From IMG/VR virus record IMGVR_UViG_3300044997_001199, positions 62,001 to 126,000 of that record: DNA of 64,000 bases; one strand, 5' to 3'. Source of the stretch: a virus. Below are positions 17,186 through 24,433 of the stretch, piece by piece. The position numbers were made by a program, and so were the translations under genes. The notes beneath the pieces were generated by a model. The model searched no databases, was not told the DNA's origin, and saw only the letters and a list, made by a program, of their open reading frames with translations. How positions within the stretch are numbered: the first letter of the stretch is position 1; the number at the start of each line of letters is the position of its first letter.

Positions 17186-18156
17186 CAACGTTCTTCCACA
17201 TAGTCCGCAGTGCTGTTGCCTCGATCACGGCGCTGGCGATAAAGATCCACGGCCATCTGGGCATGATCAAGGTTGGGAAAACGTGTGGGTAAACTGCGAC
17301 CTCCGCGACGTATTTCAAACCCACGCAGTTGATCACCGTGTATTTCTAACACCGACCCATTTTCCAGTGTAATGCTTTTGACTGCTGCTGGTTCTGACAT
17401 CGCAGAATCCTGTATGGATGCAGGCGGAAAAGTGGTCATGGTATCCACAGCAGTGGGATCTTGGTCCACGGTTTTGTTGTGCTTGGGTAAGAGAGCACAA
17501 TCTTTCTGTACCTTTTTTTCTAGACGATCAAGGTACTGGGTGAGATCGCGTTTGACTTTTGACAGCATGTCTTCTTCGATTTCTGCGATGGCTTCGGCCA
17601 GACTTTGCTCACGCACCCAGGGATTGTCTACTGGACGGCCCAGAGGTTCGGTGGGTCTCGGGTCTGGTATCGCACCACCCCATGAACCTGATTTGAAATA
17701 ACTGCTGGTATCCACTGGTTTCCAATCTGTAGTTACTTTGACAATGTTTCCTGGGTGATGGCGTTTGAACACACTCAATGCTTGATCAACTTCATCTGTG
17801 GTGATGTTGAGTTTCTTTGTACTGCCATCTCTATAGTGCGCAGTCCATAAGTAAGTTTCACCTGACTCATTGATATTGCTTTTGCCTTCATCTATGCTGA
17901 TTTCTTTAGCATTTAAGGCTTTCACTTTTTTTAACATATCTTTTTTATTGCCTTTATCAATTATTTTTTTACTTGAAGAATGAACAACCGCATACGTTGT
18001 AGATTTTGGAATTGCTTCATCAAGTTCTACTTTGTCTGATGACATATCAGCCAAATCGTTAAAAAATGCTTTCTTTTCTTCTTTCTTTTTTTTGTCAGCA
18101 GCAGATTCTTCTATGCTGCGTATGACATCCAGGAGTTTTCTTAGATCGTTTTTCAT
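17185..18156 (-). CDS. Long charged phage protein, possibly head-packaged
   Basis: The start MKNDLRKLLDVIRSIEES is chosen because its ATG overlaps the dps stop by 4 nt; an upstream start inside dps is rejected. The protein has 323 residues: a Lys/Glu-rich helical part (15-50), a small domain with DGSTKKLNITTDEVDQALSVFKRHHPG, a coiled-coil-like stretch (KRDLTQYLDRLEKKVQ), and a C-terminal domain ending DLYRQRRDRGNSTADYVEER. The leader resembles other short leaders between 18 and 29 kb. Function unknown; a capsid-internal role is inference. Confidence 0.6.
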   Translation of the reverse strand: MKNDLRKLLDVIRSIEESAADKKKKEEKKAFFNDLADMSSDKVELDEAIPKSTTYAVVHSSSKKIIDKGNKKDMLKKVKALNAKEISIDEGKSNINESGETYLWTAHYRDGSTKKLNITTDEVDQALSVFKRHHPGNIVKVTTDWKPVDTSSYFKSGSWGGAIPDPRPTEPLGRPVDNPWVREQSLAEAIAEIEEDMLSKVKRDLTQYLDRLEKKVQKDCALLPKHNKTVDQDPTAVDTMTTFPPASIQDSAMSEPAAVKSITLENGSVLEIHGDQLRGFEIRRGGRSLPTRFPNLDHAQMAVDLYRQRRDRGNSTADYVEER

Positions 18157-18593
18157 GCTCTCTCGTCCTTGAGATAGGATTTCAACATCCAAGCATGCTT
18201 GCCGTGCGCATCAATGCGTTCGGCCAGGAAATTTGCGATGCCCTGTTGATCCTCGGCGTCCGCAGAATCAAAACAGCGATTTAGTAGATCCATCAAGACT
18301 TGATTATCGTCTAGCAGTTCTTGTATCATCAGGCGTGCTCGTGGTACCTTGATTTGTCCCCGGATCACGCTCAGCTCGGTAAAGCGTTCAAATGATCCCG
18401 GAGTGTAGTCATCCAGGGTGCGTATGTATTCTGCAGTGGGGTCCAACGCATCATAGACATCCTGGTATAGATTACCAAAAAATTCATGTAGTTGTCCAAA
18501 GTCAGGACCTTCTACATTCCAGTGGAAAAATTGTGCTTTGACCACGAAAGCATACTGTGTGGCCAACAATTGTTTGAGATCATTTGCGAGCAT
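18153..18593 (-). CDS. dps: Dps-like ferritin-family DNA-protection protein
   Basis: Dps dodecamers oxidise and store iron and shield DNA. The 146-residue protein has the inter-subunit ferroxidase set: H24 in QFFHWNVEGPDFGQLH, H36, D51 and E55 (DPTAEYIRTLD), with exactly the spacing of classical Dps (12, 15 and 4 residues). It lacks the basic DNA-binding N-terminal tail of E. coli Dps. AAGGAAAA precedes the ATG, and a TAAATA box lies 32 nt upstream (18626-18631), suggesting late expression. With the SOD, Fe-S carrier and ferritin-like gene it forms an iron/oxidation set. Confidence 0.92.
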   Translation of the reverse strand: MLANDLKQLLATQYAFVVKAQFFHWNVEGPDFGQLHEFFGNLYQDVYDALDPTAEYIRTLDDYTPGSFERFTELSVIRGQIKVPRARLMIQELLDDNQVLMDLLNRCFDSADAEDQQGIANFLAERIDAHGKHAWMLKSYLKDERA

Positions 18594-18762
18594 TTGATGG
18601 AGTTTTCCTTGGTGCGGCGTTCATATATTTAGTGGAATCCAGCATCCTGCGCTCGATCGCTGCAGCGCCCAGGGGCCGAATCACGGTAGCTACCGAACCA
18701 CTGACAGTGTCACTGACCGTGGCGCCCGGGGATGTTGATTCCAGAATTTCATACAGTCTCAT
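18580..18762 (-). CDS. Small protein with capsid-targeting-like leader
   Basis: The 60-residue protein starts MRLYEILESTSPGATVS; the second of two possible starts (ATG) is used. The ILE-S sequence fits a T4 gp21-type cleavage site (L/I-x-E then small residue). The rest is SGSVATVIRPLGAAAIERR and a Lys/Arg-rich tail, a pattern I recall in small T4-like marine phage proteins. It overlaps the next start by 14 nt. Packaging into the head is a hypothesis. Confidence 0.6.
   Translation of the reverse strand: MRLYEILESTSPGATVSDTVSGSVATVIRPLGAAAIERRMLDSTKYMNAAPRKTPSNARK
18626..18631 (-). promoter_or_regulatory. Late-type TAAATA box before dps
   Basis: TAAATA on the minus strand, 32 nt before the dps ATG; the leader holds AAGGAAAA. 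It lies inside the small upstream gene. Confidence 0.4.
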
Positions 18763-19048
18763 CAAAAATCTCTAGTTCGCCACTGTCAGTGATCCTGCCC
18801 GGTCCGTGGTCAACCCGCCAGTTGGTCAGTGTCAGTGATGCTGTGGTCGGCCTCACTAATTCTCCACGTATCATGTACTTACCTGCTGCAGCGACCACGG
18901 TGAGAGCCTCCTCGAGATAGCAGTTGTGCCAGATCCAGGTGCGTTCGACGAACATTTCGTGCTCCACAAACAGTCTATAGCGTGGAGATTCTTGGGACCA
19001 CTCCATATCTACGTCTACTAGAATTCTCACTGTGTATTTGCGGTCCAT
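18749..19048 (-). CDS. Small beta-rich conserved phage protein
   Basis: The 99-residue protein contains WSQESPRYRLFVEHEMFVERTWIW and ends in a beta-rich LTLTNWRVDHGPGRI part. I recall the YR-x-(F/Y)-V...ERT(F/W)-x-W pattern from hypothetical proteins of T4-like marine phages. Its ATG lies only 5 nt after an AATAAATA box, one of the divergent late-type promoters at 19054-19081. A small structural or binding role is likely but unproven. Confidence 0.65.
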   Translation of the reverse strand: MDRKYTVRILVDVDMEWSQESPRYRLFVEHEMFVERTWIWHNCYLEEALTVVAAAGKYMIRGELVRPTTASLTLTNWRVDHGPGRITDSGELEIFDETV

Positions 19049-19053
19049 AATTG

Positions 19054-19061
19054 TATTTATT
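19054..19061 (-). promoter_or_regulatory. Late-type AATAAATA box, 5 nt from ATG of 99-aa gene
   Basis: Minus-strand AATAAATA, then CAATT and the ATG at 19048. In T4 the late start site is 5-7 nt after this box, so the mRNA would begin at the AUG. Confidence 0.6.
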
Positions 19062-19073
19062 ATAATATTCGCT

Positions 19074-19081
19074 TATAAATA
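19074..19081 (+). promoter_or_regulatory. Late-type TATAAATA box, 5 nt from ATG of radical SAM gene
   Basis: Exact T4 late consensus TATAAATA on the plus strand, followed by ATACC and the ATG at 19087; divergent from the box at 19054-19061. Confidence 0.65.
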
Positions 19082-19086
19082 ATACC

Positions 19087-20127
19087 ATGCTGAAGTTATC
19101 ACAGATACGTCGGGTGCATGTGGAACTGACCACTCGATGCAATGCACGGTGTCCCATGTGTCCTCGGAACTATCGAGGCTATGACTACAATAGCGGTTAT
19201 CCCACAACCGAACTCACTGTGCACGATTTCAGGCACATATTCACACCGGAGTTTTTATCGCAACTTCATCCACCACCGCCGAAGGTATATTCCAATGGAC
19301 ATGTCAAACAAGACTTCCAATTCTATGGCATAAATTTCAACGGCAATCTCGGTGACTTCAGCCTGGCCCAGGATGGCAAAGAAATTGTGCAATATGTGGT
19401 GTCTCATGACGTGGCCGTAAACATAACCACCAACGGACACGCACGAAATGCCGAGTGGTGGCGCGGTCTGGCACATTCCAAGGTCACTGTGGGGTTCGCT
19501 CTGGACGGTCTGGCTGACACACACGCCTTGTATCGCCAGGACACGGACTGGAATCGAGTGATTGCCAATGCCAGTGCCTATATCTCCGCAGGGGGTCGAG
19601 CCATATGGCGATTCATACCCTTTGACCACAATCGACACCAGGAGCAGCAGTGCCAACAGCTGGCCCAGGACCTGGGATTTGAGAGATTTGAAAATATCTA
19701 CGACGGACGGGATCGTGGTCCGGTATACACACGAACCGGAGAATTCAGTCATTGGATCGGTCCGGTGGGAGAACCCGAGAAGTATATCCCTCACGTGAAA
19801 GATCTGTTAGAGAGTCATCGAACTTGGTTCAACATCGAAAAGGATACCAGGGAACTTAACATCGTGTGTGAACACAAACGTCAACGAGAAATCTATGTCG
19901 CAGCTGACGGATCGGTATGGCCCTGTTGTTTTCTTGGCTATTACCCCGGGCAGATGCATCATGCTGGCAACGATCAATTGTTGCCTTTGATTCACGAAAA
20001 CAATGCGCTGAAATATGATCTGTCACACTGCATGCAGTGGTTTGACCGTGTGGAACAAACCTGGCAACAAGACAGCATCGCCAACGGTCGTCTGTATCAT
20101 TGCGTGAACAGTTGTAACCGAGTCTAA
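19087..20127 (+). CDS. Radical SAM enzyme with SPASM-like C-terminus
   Basis: The 346-residue protein has the radical SAM cluster motif CNARCPMC (C18, C22, C25), followed by [15 protein letters not shown] and [13 protein letters not shown] (SAM-binding strands). The C-terminus has extra cysteines in [28 protein letters not shown] and HCVNSCN, as in SPASM/twitch domains that bind auxiliary clusters. SPASM enzymes mature peptides or modify sugars and proteins. It is the only plus-strand gene in the first 40 kb. A full TATAAATA box ends 5 nt before its ATG. The substrate is unknown; small neighbours on the other strand are candidates only by position. Confidence 0.88.
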   Translation: MLKLSQIRRVHVELTTRCNARCPMCPRNYRGYDYNSGYPTTELTVHDFRHIFTPEFLSQLHPPPPKVYSNGHVKQDFQFYGINFNGNLGDFSLAQDGKEIVQYVVSHDVAVNITTNGHARNAEWWRGLAHSKVTVGFALDGLADTHALYRQDTDWNRVIANASAYISAGGRAIWRFIPFDHNRHQEQQCQQLAQDLGFERFENIYDGRDRGPVYTRTGEFSHWIGPVGEPEKYIPHVKDLLESHRTWFNIEKDTRELNIVCEHKRQREIYVAADGSVWPCCFLGYYPGQMHHAGNDQLLPLIHENNALKYDLSHCMQWFDRVEQTWQQDSIANGRLYHCVNSCNRV

Positions 20128-20933
20128 GCCTGTCCTACTATGCGTTGTCGATACACATCGGCAATTATCTGTTGTCCATCCGGTCCGGAATGATATCCTG
20201 GATCCTGTCCTGGGAACGGATGATTGCCGCAGATACGCAGTATGCTACAGGGTTCGTCGACCATGATCAATCGATCAGGGATCACTGTGGATATCACATC
20301 ACGCCATTGTGTCTGACTCTTGTTGGAATCCCAGGGCCAGAGTAAGACTGGAACCAGCAAAAATTCAATGCCAGCATGGAACAGTTCAAAAATTCCACTC
20401 TGAATGATCCACTCATCCTGTTGCTTTTTCCACTCGGAATCATAGAGTCTGTCTATGTAGTGTTTCACTGCTCGTCGGACTTCCTTGTTGATCAGTCCTA
20501 ATCGGTAAGGATGCGGATAATTTTCTGCCAGCGTGAAAATAGTTTCACAGATCATGTTGTAGTTGTTGTTACCGTAGTTGACATTGTCGATACCATCTTG
20601 TCTACGGTAGCCATTTTTGATAGTACGATCCTGGAGATGTTTCTGTATGTCGGGTGCCCATCCGTTGCAACTCCGAGACCAGTCGAACGGTGCCGCACGT
20701 GCAGGTATTTCCATGCGATCCCAGAAAGTGGGGGTGATAATGGCAAAATCGGGTCGTTGTCTTAGTATTTCGTCGATCTGTATGCGGATACCGCCATTGC
20801 TGCAACCTTGCCGCGCCAGGTTGGTCAGTTTCCAGCCTAGCTGTTGGGTCAGCAATTCGCTCCATGCAGTGCCTGGGTGTGTCTGGCTCACCGCACTGTA
20901 ACTGCAACCCGCAACTATAAGATGTTTGGGCAT
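20124..20933 (-). CDS. SGNH-hydrolase-like phage protein
   Basis: The 269-residue protein starts [33 protein letters not shown] sits where SGNH hydrolases have GDSxS, and [16 protein letters not shown] corresponds to the block II glycine and block III asparagine. The C-terminal [24 protein letters not shown] has the D-x-x-H-like ending. The nucleophile position is a serine within a non-canonical block, so catalysis is plausible but unproven. It converges with the radical SAM gene with a 4-nt overlap. Possibly acts on glycans or phage-specific sugars. Confidence 0.65.
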   Translation of the reverse strand: MPKHLIVAGCSYSAVSQTHPGTAWSELLTQQLGWKLTNLARQGCSNGGIRIQIDEILRQRPDFAIITPTFWDRMEIPARAAPFDWSRSCNGWAPDIQKHLQDRTIKNGYRRQDGIDNVNYGNNNYNMICETIFTLAENYPHPYRLGLINKEVRRAVKHYIDRLYDSEWKKQQDEWIIQSGIFELFHAGIEFLLVPVLLWPWDSNKSQTQWRDVISTVIPDRLIMVDEPCSILRICGNHPFPGQDPGYHSGPDGQQIIADVYRQRIVGQA

Positions 20934-21061
20934 GATTTTTCAAAATCGTCTGAGTGGACTGGTACACGGCATGGCCATCGATCCATGGAGTTTTCTGTGA
21001 TACCGTGATTACACAGTGCAACAACCATGATCCAATCGGCGCGGTCTAAGCCTCGAATCAT
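20915..21061 (-). CDS. Small 48-residue protein
   Basis: The gap between the SGNH-like and DUF6492-like genes holds an ATG ORF of 48 codons starting MIRGLDRADWIMVVALCNHG. Its ATG overlaps the upstream stop (ATGA), and its stop falls 19 nt inside the next gene. The short hydrophobic helix WIMVVAL is followed by a polar tail. Start coupling supports a real gene. Function unknown. Confidence 0.5.
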   Translation of the reverse strand: MIRGLDRADWIMVVALCNHGITENSMDRWPCRVPVHSDDFEKSCPNIL

Positions 21062-21897
21062 AGATCATGCCCTGCCACGATGTTGTGATCGATGAGATAC
21101 ATCACGAACTGTGTGCGCTGCTCGGCAGTGAGTCGAGCCCAGGCTCTGCGATGTATGCTGACTGAGGTAGTAGTGGGATGCTGCATCTCGGCGATCTTGC
21201 GATCAAACGCGTCAACTTCGCTGTGACAGATATTCACTGGATACACTGCAGTGTCGGGACAATAAAGACTGTCCAGGCTCTGATATCGATACTGCACATA
21301 GCCCGAATACAACACAAATTCAGTGAGTCGACCCTGAGCCTGAAACCACACAGGGAAACTCTGTCGAGTGCGGACGGTGGTTTCGGCGACCATGAATCTC
21401 ACAGTGTCGTTGTGCAGAAAAAAAGGAACTCCACCGGGGCCCAGCTGTTGTGTCATGGTGATATCAAACAGTTCCTGGGTGATCTGTCTGCTGGGCTCAA
21501 ACACCGGATACAAAGGAACACGGCCGCTGCGTATACGACCAGTTTGATCTATCAGCTCGGTCAGCAGCATTGGTCGCACCAGGATGGTCTTGGCATCCAG
21601 TATCATGGTATAAACATTGTAACTCATGGTAGCAGCCAGCAGTTTCCACAGTTGCTGGCTGACCCAACCGTTGTCTGACCACGGCGTGGAAAAAGCTGAC
21701 CTGGGCACAACTACCACACAGCCAGCCAGCGGTCCCCACCAGGCTGGATCTATGTCACGGATCACGGTTTCGTCATCGTTGACCACCACATAGATATTGC
21801 GCACACTCAGCCCGAGACCGTAAAGGCCCACACTCTGGGCCTGAGCGCGTAACACTGGAATCTCGTCGCGGAATACCACTGTGCAGATATCAATCAT
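21058..21897 (-). CDS. Glycosyltransferase-like protein (DUF6492-type)
   Basis: The 279-residue protein starts MIDICTVVFRDEIPVLRAQAQSV, with NIYVVVNDDE and later YTMILDAKTILVRP, which matches the DUF6492 pattern (GT-A-like with a DAK block) as I recall it. NGWVSQQLWKLLAA is another block of that group. There is no membrane segment. Sugar transfer is the likely role by fold; the acceptor is unknown. Confidence 0.65.
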   Translation of the reverse strand: MIDICTVVFRDEIPVLRAQAQSVGLYGLGLSVRNIYVVVNDDETVIRDIDPAWWGPLAGCVVVVPRSAFSTPWSDNGWVSQQLWKLLAATMSYNVYTMILDAKTILVRPMLLTELIDQTGRIRSGRVPLYPVFEPSRQITQELFDITMTQQLGPGGVPFFLHNDTVRFMVAETTVRTRQSFPVWFQAQGRLTEFVLYSGYVQYRYQSLDSLYCPDTAVYPVNICHSEVDAFDRKIAEMQHPTTTSVSIHRRAWARLTAEQRTQFVMYLIDHNIVAGHDL

Positions 21898-21915
21898 AAA
21901 CTTATATATTGAGCA

Positions 21916-22101
21916 TTAGGATATGCGTTGTATATTTGATACCAGACTGCCATCTCCGTACTGAGCCCGTATCAGTTGACGAGCCATAAACGCGTCTCGG
22001 GCAAACACCGTGATCTCAGTGACATTGGTATAGCCCGGGTTCTTGACTTTCACGCGGGCACTGAATACCTGGAAACCTTTGAACACCTCGGTGATTTTCA
22101 T
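21916..22101 (-). CDS. Small conserved phage protein
   Basis: The 61-residue protein starts MKITEVFKGFQVF, chosen because its ATG overlaps the preceding stop (ATGA). The block ARVKVKNPGYTNVTEITVFARDAFMARQLIRAQYG, read in two parts, is a pattern I recall from T4-like marine phages. It has a short leader like its operon neighbours but no basic tail. Function unknown. Confidence 0.65.
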   Translation of the reverse strand: MKITEVFKGFQVFSARVKVKNPGYTNVTEITVFARDAFMARQLIRAQYGDGSLVSNIQRIS

Positions 22102-22460
22102 TTGGTACGGTTGCCCCAGTTCTTGGCACCTCGCTTGCGACATTGGACCAGCGCACCTGATGCATAGGCCGAAGGCCATACCTTGTAACGGCTTCGCACC
22201 TTGTGATAGCAGGCATCTTTTTTTTCTGTCACGGGCTTGACACGTACCAGCTCGGTGCCACCCACATATTGAAATCCCATGTCAGTGAGTTCTTGATACA
22301 GGTCCTGTATGCGCTGACGCAATCTGACCGCCGATGGGCCAGACTGTTCTGCTTCTATCATCTGACCGAGATCGTCAACGGCACGATCGAGATCCTGGGC
22401 GATGGATTTTGCTGTGTTGACATCAGCAACCGTTCGACTGACAAATTCGTGTGCTCGCAT
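22098..22460 (-). CDS. Leader plus basic Cys-module protein, likely virion-packaged
   Basis: The 120-residue protein has three parts: leader MRAHEFVSRTVADVN, a helical middle (about 20-75), and a basic C-terminal module KKDACYHKVRSRYKVWPSAY followed by ASGALVQCRKRGAKNWG (about 80-120). I recall this module in several hypothetical proteins of T4-like marine phages. Two cysteines and about a dozen Lys/Arg suggest nucleic-acid binding. The leader is like T4 capsid-targeting sequences. The ATG overlaps the next gene's stop by one base (TAATG). Confidence 0.7.
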   Translation of the reverse strand: MRAHEFVSRTVADVNTAKSIAQDLDRAVDDLGQMIEAEQSGPSAVRLRQRIQDLYQELTDMGFQYVGGTELVRVKPVTEKKDACYHKVRSRYKVWPSAYASGALVQCRKRGAKNWGNRTK

Positions 22461-22723
22461 TATTTTTTCTTCTGTGTGGCCACGTTTCGTGCAGCACCAC
22501 GACGATTGGGATCAGGATCCTGCCTGCGTTTTCTTGCGGCAGCCGAGGCTCGGACTTTTTTGCCAAGTGCATAAGCCTTGGCCCGAGGTAGGCACTTGGG
22601 TTTGCCTTCCCGATCCGACCCACGAGCACATGGGCCCATAATTTTACCTTGCGGGTTGAAACGTACCCACTTTTCTTGGAACCATTTTTTAAGATCTTCG
22701 ATCACAAACTCACTGGCGCGCAT
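22460..22723 (-). CDS. Leader plus basic Cys-module protein, likely virion-packaged
   Basis: The 87-residue protein starts MRASEFVIEDLKKWF; VIE-D resembles a T4-type prohead protease site. It then has EKWVRFNPQGKIMGPCARG, GKPKCLPRAKAYALGKK and a very basic Ala/Arg-rich tail ending ATQKKK. The pattern G-x-C-A-R...G-K-P-K-C-L-P recurs in T4-like marine phage proteins as I recall. Its ATG follows a CTAAATAC box by only 4 nt, so it is probably late and leaderless. Head packaging and DNA binding are inferred from leader and charge. Confidence 0.7.
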   Translation of the reverse strand: MRASEFVIEDLKKWFQEKWVRFNPQGKIMGPCARGSDREGKPKCLPRAKAYALGKKVRASAAARKRRQDPDPNRRGAARNVATQKKK

Positions 22724-22727
22724 CGAG

Positions 22728-22735
22728 TATTTAGC
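22728..22735 (-). promoter_or_regulatory. Late-type GCTAAATA box, 4 nt from ATG
   Basis: Minus-strand GCTAAATA, then CTCG and the ATG at 22723 of the basic Cys-module protein. Confidence 0.55.
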
Positions 22736-22750
22736 ACCAGTGACCGATCG

Positions 22751-23290
22751 CTAGATCTGATAGATTTCGGCCAGTTGTTGGATCACATTATCCACGCTGT
22801 GCTCACGATACAGGATAGCCTGCCCCCCGGCTTCGCGCCAGCGTTTAACGTTTTGCTTGAAATCATCTATTAGGATGGCAGGAACACCCTTGCGGTTGGC
22901 GAAGCGTTCTTTCATGCCTGTGAAAATCGCTGCACCTGCAGTGCCAGGGTTGTGCTTGTCCAACCACTGCAGTTTTCCTGCGATACTAGCATCGTGATTG
23001 CCTCGCAGGGGTGCGCTGAGAATGGTAAAAGCGATGTCGTGATCCGTTAGCCAGCGCACTAGGAGCGTACCTCCGGGCATCACTGGTAAGTTGGCAAAAA
23101 ATTCCTGGATAAATTCTGGACCGCGTTGATTCAGTTGATCAATGCTGGCCTCGCGAGCCGCACGATCTCCGATATCTTTGTATAGATTTTTTCCAGCGAT
23201 GTTGGCCCAGGCAGTAAAAAAATCAGACTGCACTCCGTCCATATCAAGATAAAGATGTGGCGGGTCGTTGACAATTTGGTTGACTTGCAT
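22751..23290 (-). CDS. HAD-family 5'(3')-deoxyribonucleotidase-like phosphatase
   Basis: The start is the ATG at 23290 with AGGAAA 5 nt upstream, not an earlier in-frame start at 23347 without a ribosome site. The 179-residue protein has LYLDMDGVQSDFF (D16, D18, the HAD nucleophile and acid), TILSAPLRGNHD as the Ser/Thr motif, and AILIDDFKQNVKRW as the terminal Asp pair. Length and motifs fit NT5C-type enzymes that dephosphorylate dNMPs. It has its own sigma70-like promoter (23319-23347), suggesting early expression and a nucleotide-pool role. Confidence 0.8.
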   Translation of the reverse strand: MQVNQIVNDPPHLYLDMDGVQSDFFTAWANIAGKNLYKDIGDRAAREASIDQLNQRGPEFIQEFFANLPVMPGGTLLVRWLTDHDIAFTILSAPLRGNHDASIAGKLQWLDKHNPGTAGAAIFTGMKERFANRKGVPAILIDDFKQNVKRWREAGGQAILYREHSVDNVIQQLAEIYQI

Positions 23291-23546
23291 GGTGTTTCCT
23301 ATTTTGTTTGCTAACTGTATTGTAGGCAAACACCAATCATCGGTCAACCAAACATGGTTAGGTCCACAGCGAGCGCTGTATCTGGATCAAGCGGATCATC
23401 ATTTGTTCATTATTATTTTTTTGTCAGTGCCTCCGAGACTTTTCGGAATTATATGGTGTACCCCTGCGTACCCGGATAGTTCTCTATCCAGAGTTCTTTT
23501 ATGATTCTATAATAAATCTGAGTATACTTGTTGTCCCGCGAACATT
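23291..23546. other. 256-bp non-coding gap with promoter and hairpin
   Basis: I find no credible gene here on either strand. The region holds the sigma70-like promoter of the HAD gene (23319-23347) and a hairpin TCCGA-GACTTT-TCGGA near 23434-23449. A GTACC-type inverted repeat lies near 23458-23474. It is AT-rich toward 23546. I looked for tRNA arms (TTCGAAT-type loops with CCA end) and saw none. Confidence 0.5.
23319..23347 (-). promoter_or_regulatory. Sigma70-like promoter before HAD nucleotidase
   Basis: TTGACC (23342-23347), 17-bp spacer, TACAAT (23319-23324), giving a leader of about 22 nt with AGGAAA before the ATG at 23290. Confidence 0.6.
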
Positions 23547-23777
23547 TTATTTTTTCTTGGCCCGGCCACGACGCATGTTAAGCTGCCACTGAGCCATCCT
23601 ACGCCGTTCTCCTGTGCTGGATTTGGCAATTTTTTCCAGTTGACCTAGTGTGGCCTTTTTAGGTATACCAACTCTACGACTCAGACCTTTTCGTCCCGGC
23701 TTTTTACCATCGGCAAAGTTTTCAACAATTTCTGGGAATCCTGGAAATTTTTCGGAAACTATCTCATTGAATTTCAT
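23547..23777 (-). CDS. Leader plus basic domain protein, likely virion-packaged
   Basis: The 76-residue protein starts MKFNEIVSEKFPGF (ATG overlapping the preceding stop, ATGA). It then has a strongly basic module: GKKPGRKGLSRRVGIPKKAT, LGQLEKIAKSSTGERRRMAQWQ, and a tail LNMRRGRAKKK. I recall this PGRKGL...IPKKA...R-M-A-x-W-x-x-NM pattern in several T4-like marine phage proteins. It looks like a small DNA-binding or protein-docking domain. Together with its neighbours it forms a set of leader-bearing basic proteins. Confidence 0.7.
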   Translation of the reverse strand: MKFNEIVSEKFPGFPEIVENFADGKKPGRKGLSRRVGIPKKATLGQLEKIAKSSTGERRRMAQWQLNMRRGRAKKK

Positions 23778-24433
23778 GATCGTATTAAATCCTTTCTCAC
23801 CAACCACCACCGATGGTCGGAATCATGTTTCTTGAACAGTATATTAATGAAGAAAGCAATGTCTTCTTCATTGACCTCGCTGGGATCAGTGACCTGTTGA
23901 TACTCGGTATCTGCAGACAGTCTATCAACCATTCTTTGATACAGCCGCATGCGATTGTTGGGTTCGTCGCGAGGCACACTGAAGTACATACTGCCTGGTC
24001 GATGTTGGGCAGACCATTGGCGTATGGCTTCGATCACTGTGGCAAATATCCTAAACTCATCGCGCCAATCTGTGAGACTAAAGTCTTGGCCGCGGTCAAA
24101 GGTTATTTTCACGGTTTCCCAAATTGGAGTGCGGTCAAACACTATGTAAAGAGGACGACCTTTGTCGTCCTTGGCCACTGCTTGGTCTGCGAAAATTTTT
24201 ACAGGATACGGACGCTCAAACAGTTCGTTAAGGGGCTGCCAGGACCTGGTCTTTGAACCTCGTCGACCTTTGAATCCCACGCTGCAATTCTTGCCGTGCC
24301 TCCGGGGTTCTGGCATGAGTGTGATGTTGTCTTGTTGTGCCAGACGTTGTAGTTCACGCATGGCTCTGATGCTCGGGCCGTTACGCTGTGGTACAGTGTC
24401 TTCTATTTCTGTGATGAATTCTCTTGCTTTCAT
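23774..24433 (-). CDS. Protein with capsid-targeting-like leader
   Basis: The 219-residue protein starts MKAREFITEIEDTV; EFITE closely matches the T4 capsid-targeting leader MKTYQEFITEA, and I-T-E fits the gp21 cleavage rule (I/L-x-E). A basic Gly-rich stretch KNCSVGFKGRRGSKTRS follows near 48-64, then a mixed domain with IVFDRTPIWETVKITFDRGQ and PGSMYFSVPRDEPNNRMRLYQRM. It is coupled at both ends by 4-nt overlaps. The enzyme class is not recognisable. Delivery with the virion is a hypothesis based on the leader. Confidence 0.6.
   Translation of the reverse strand: MKAREFITEIEDTVPQRNGPSIRAMRELQRLAQQDNITLMPEPRRHGKNCSVGFKGRRGSKTRSWQPLNELFERPYPVKIFADQAVAKDDKGRPLYIVFDRTPIWETVKITFDRGQDFSLTDWRDEFRIFATVIEAIRQWSAQHRPGSMYFSVPRDEPNNRMRLYQRMVDRLSADTEYQQVTDPSEVNEEDIAFFINILFKKHDSDHRWWLVRKDLIRS

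Noticed and set aside
20602-21024. Minus-strand frame overlapping the SGNH-like gene start
   Set aside because: It runs over a gene with better coding features; a coupled 48-codon frame explains the gap better.
23430-23480. Hairpins considered as a tRNA gene
   Set aside because: No four-arm fold, no T-loop, no CCA end.
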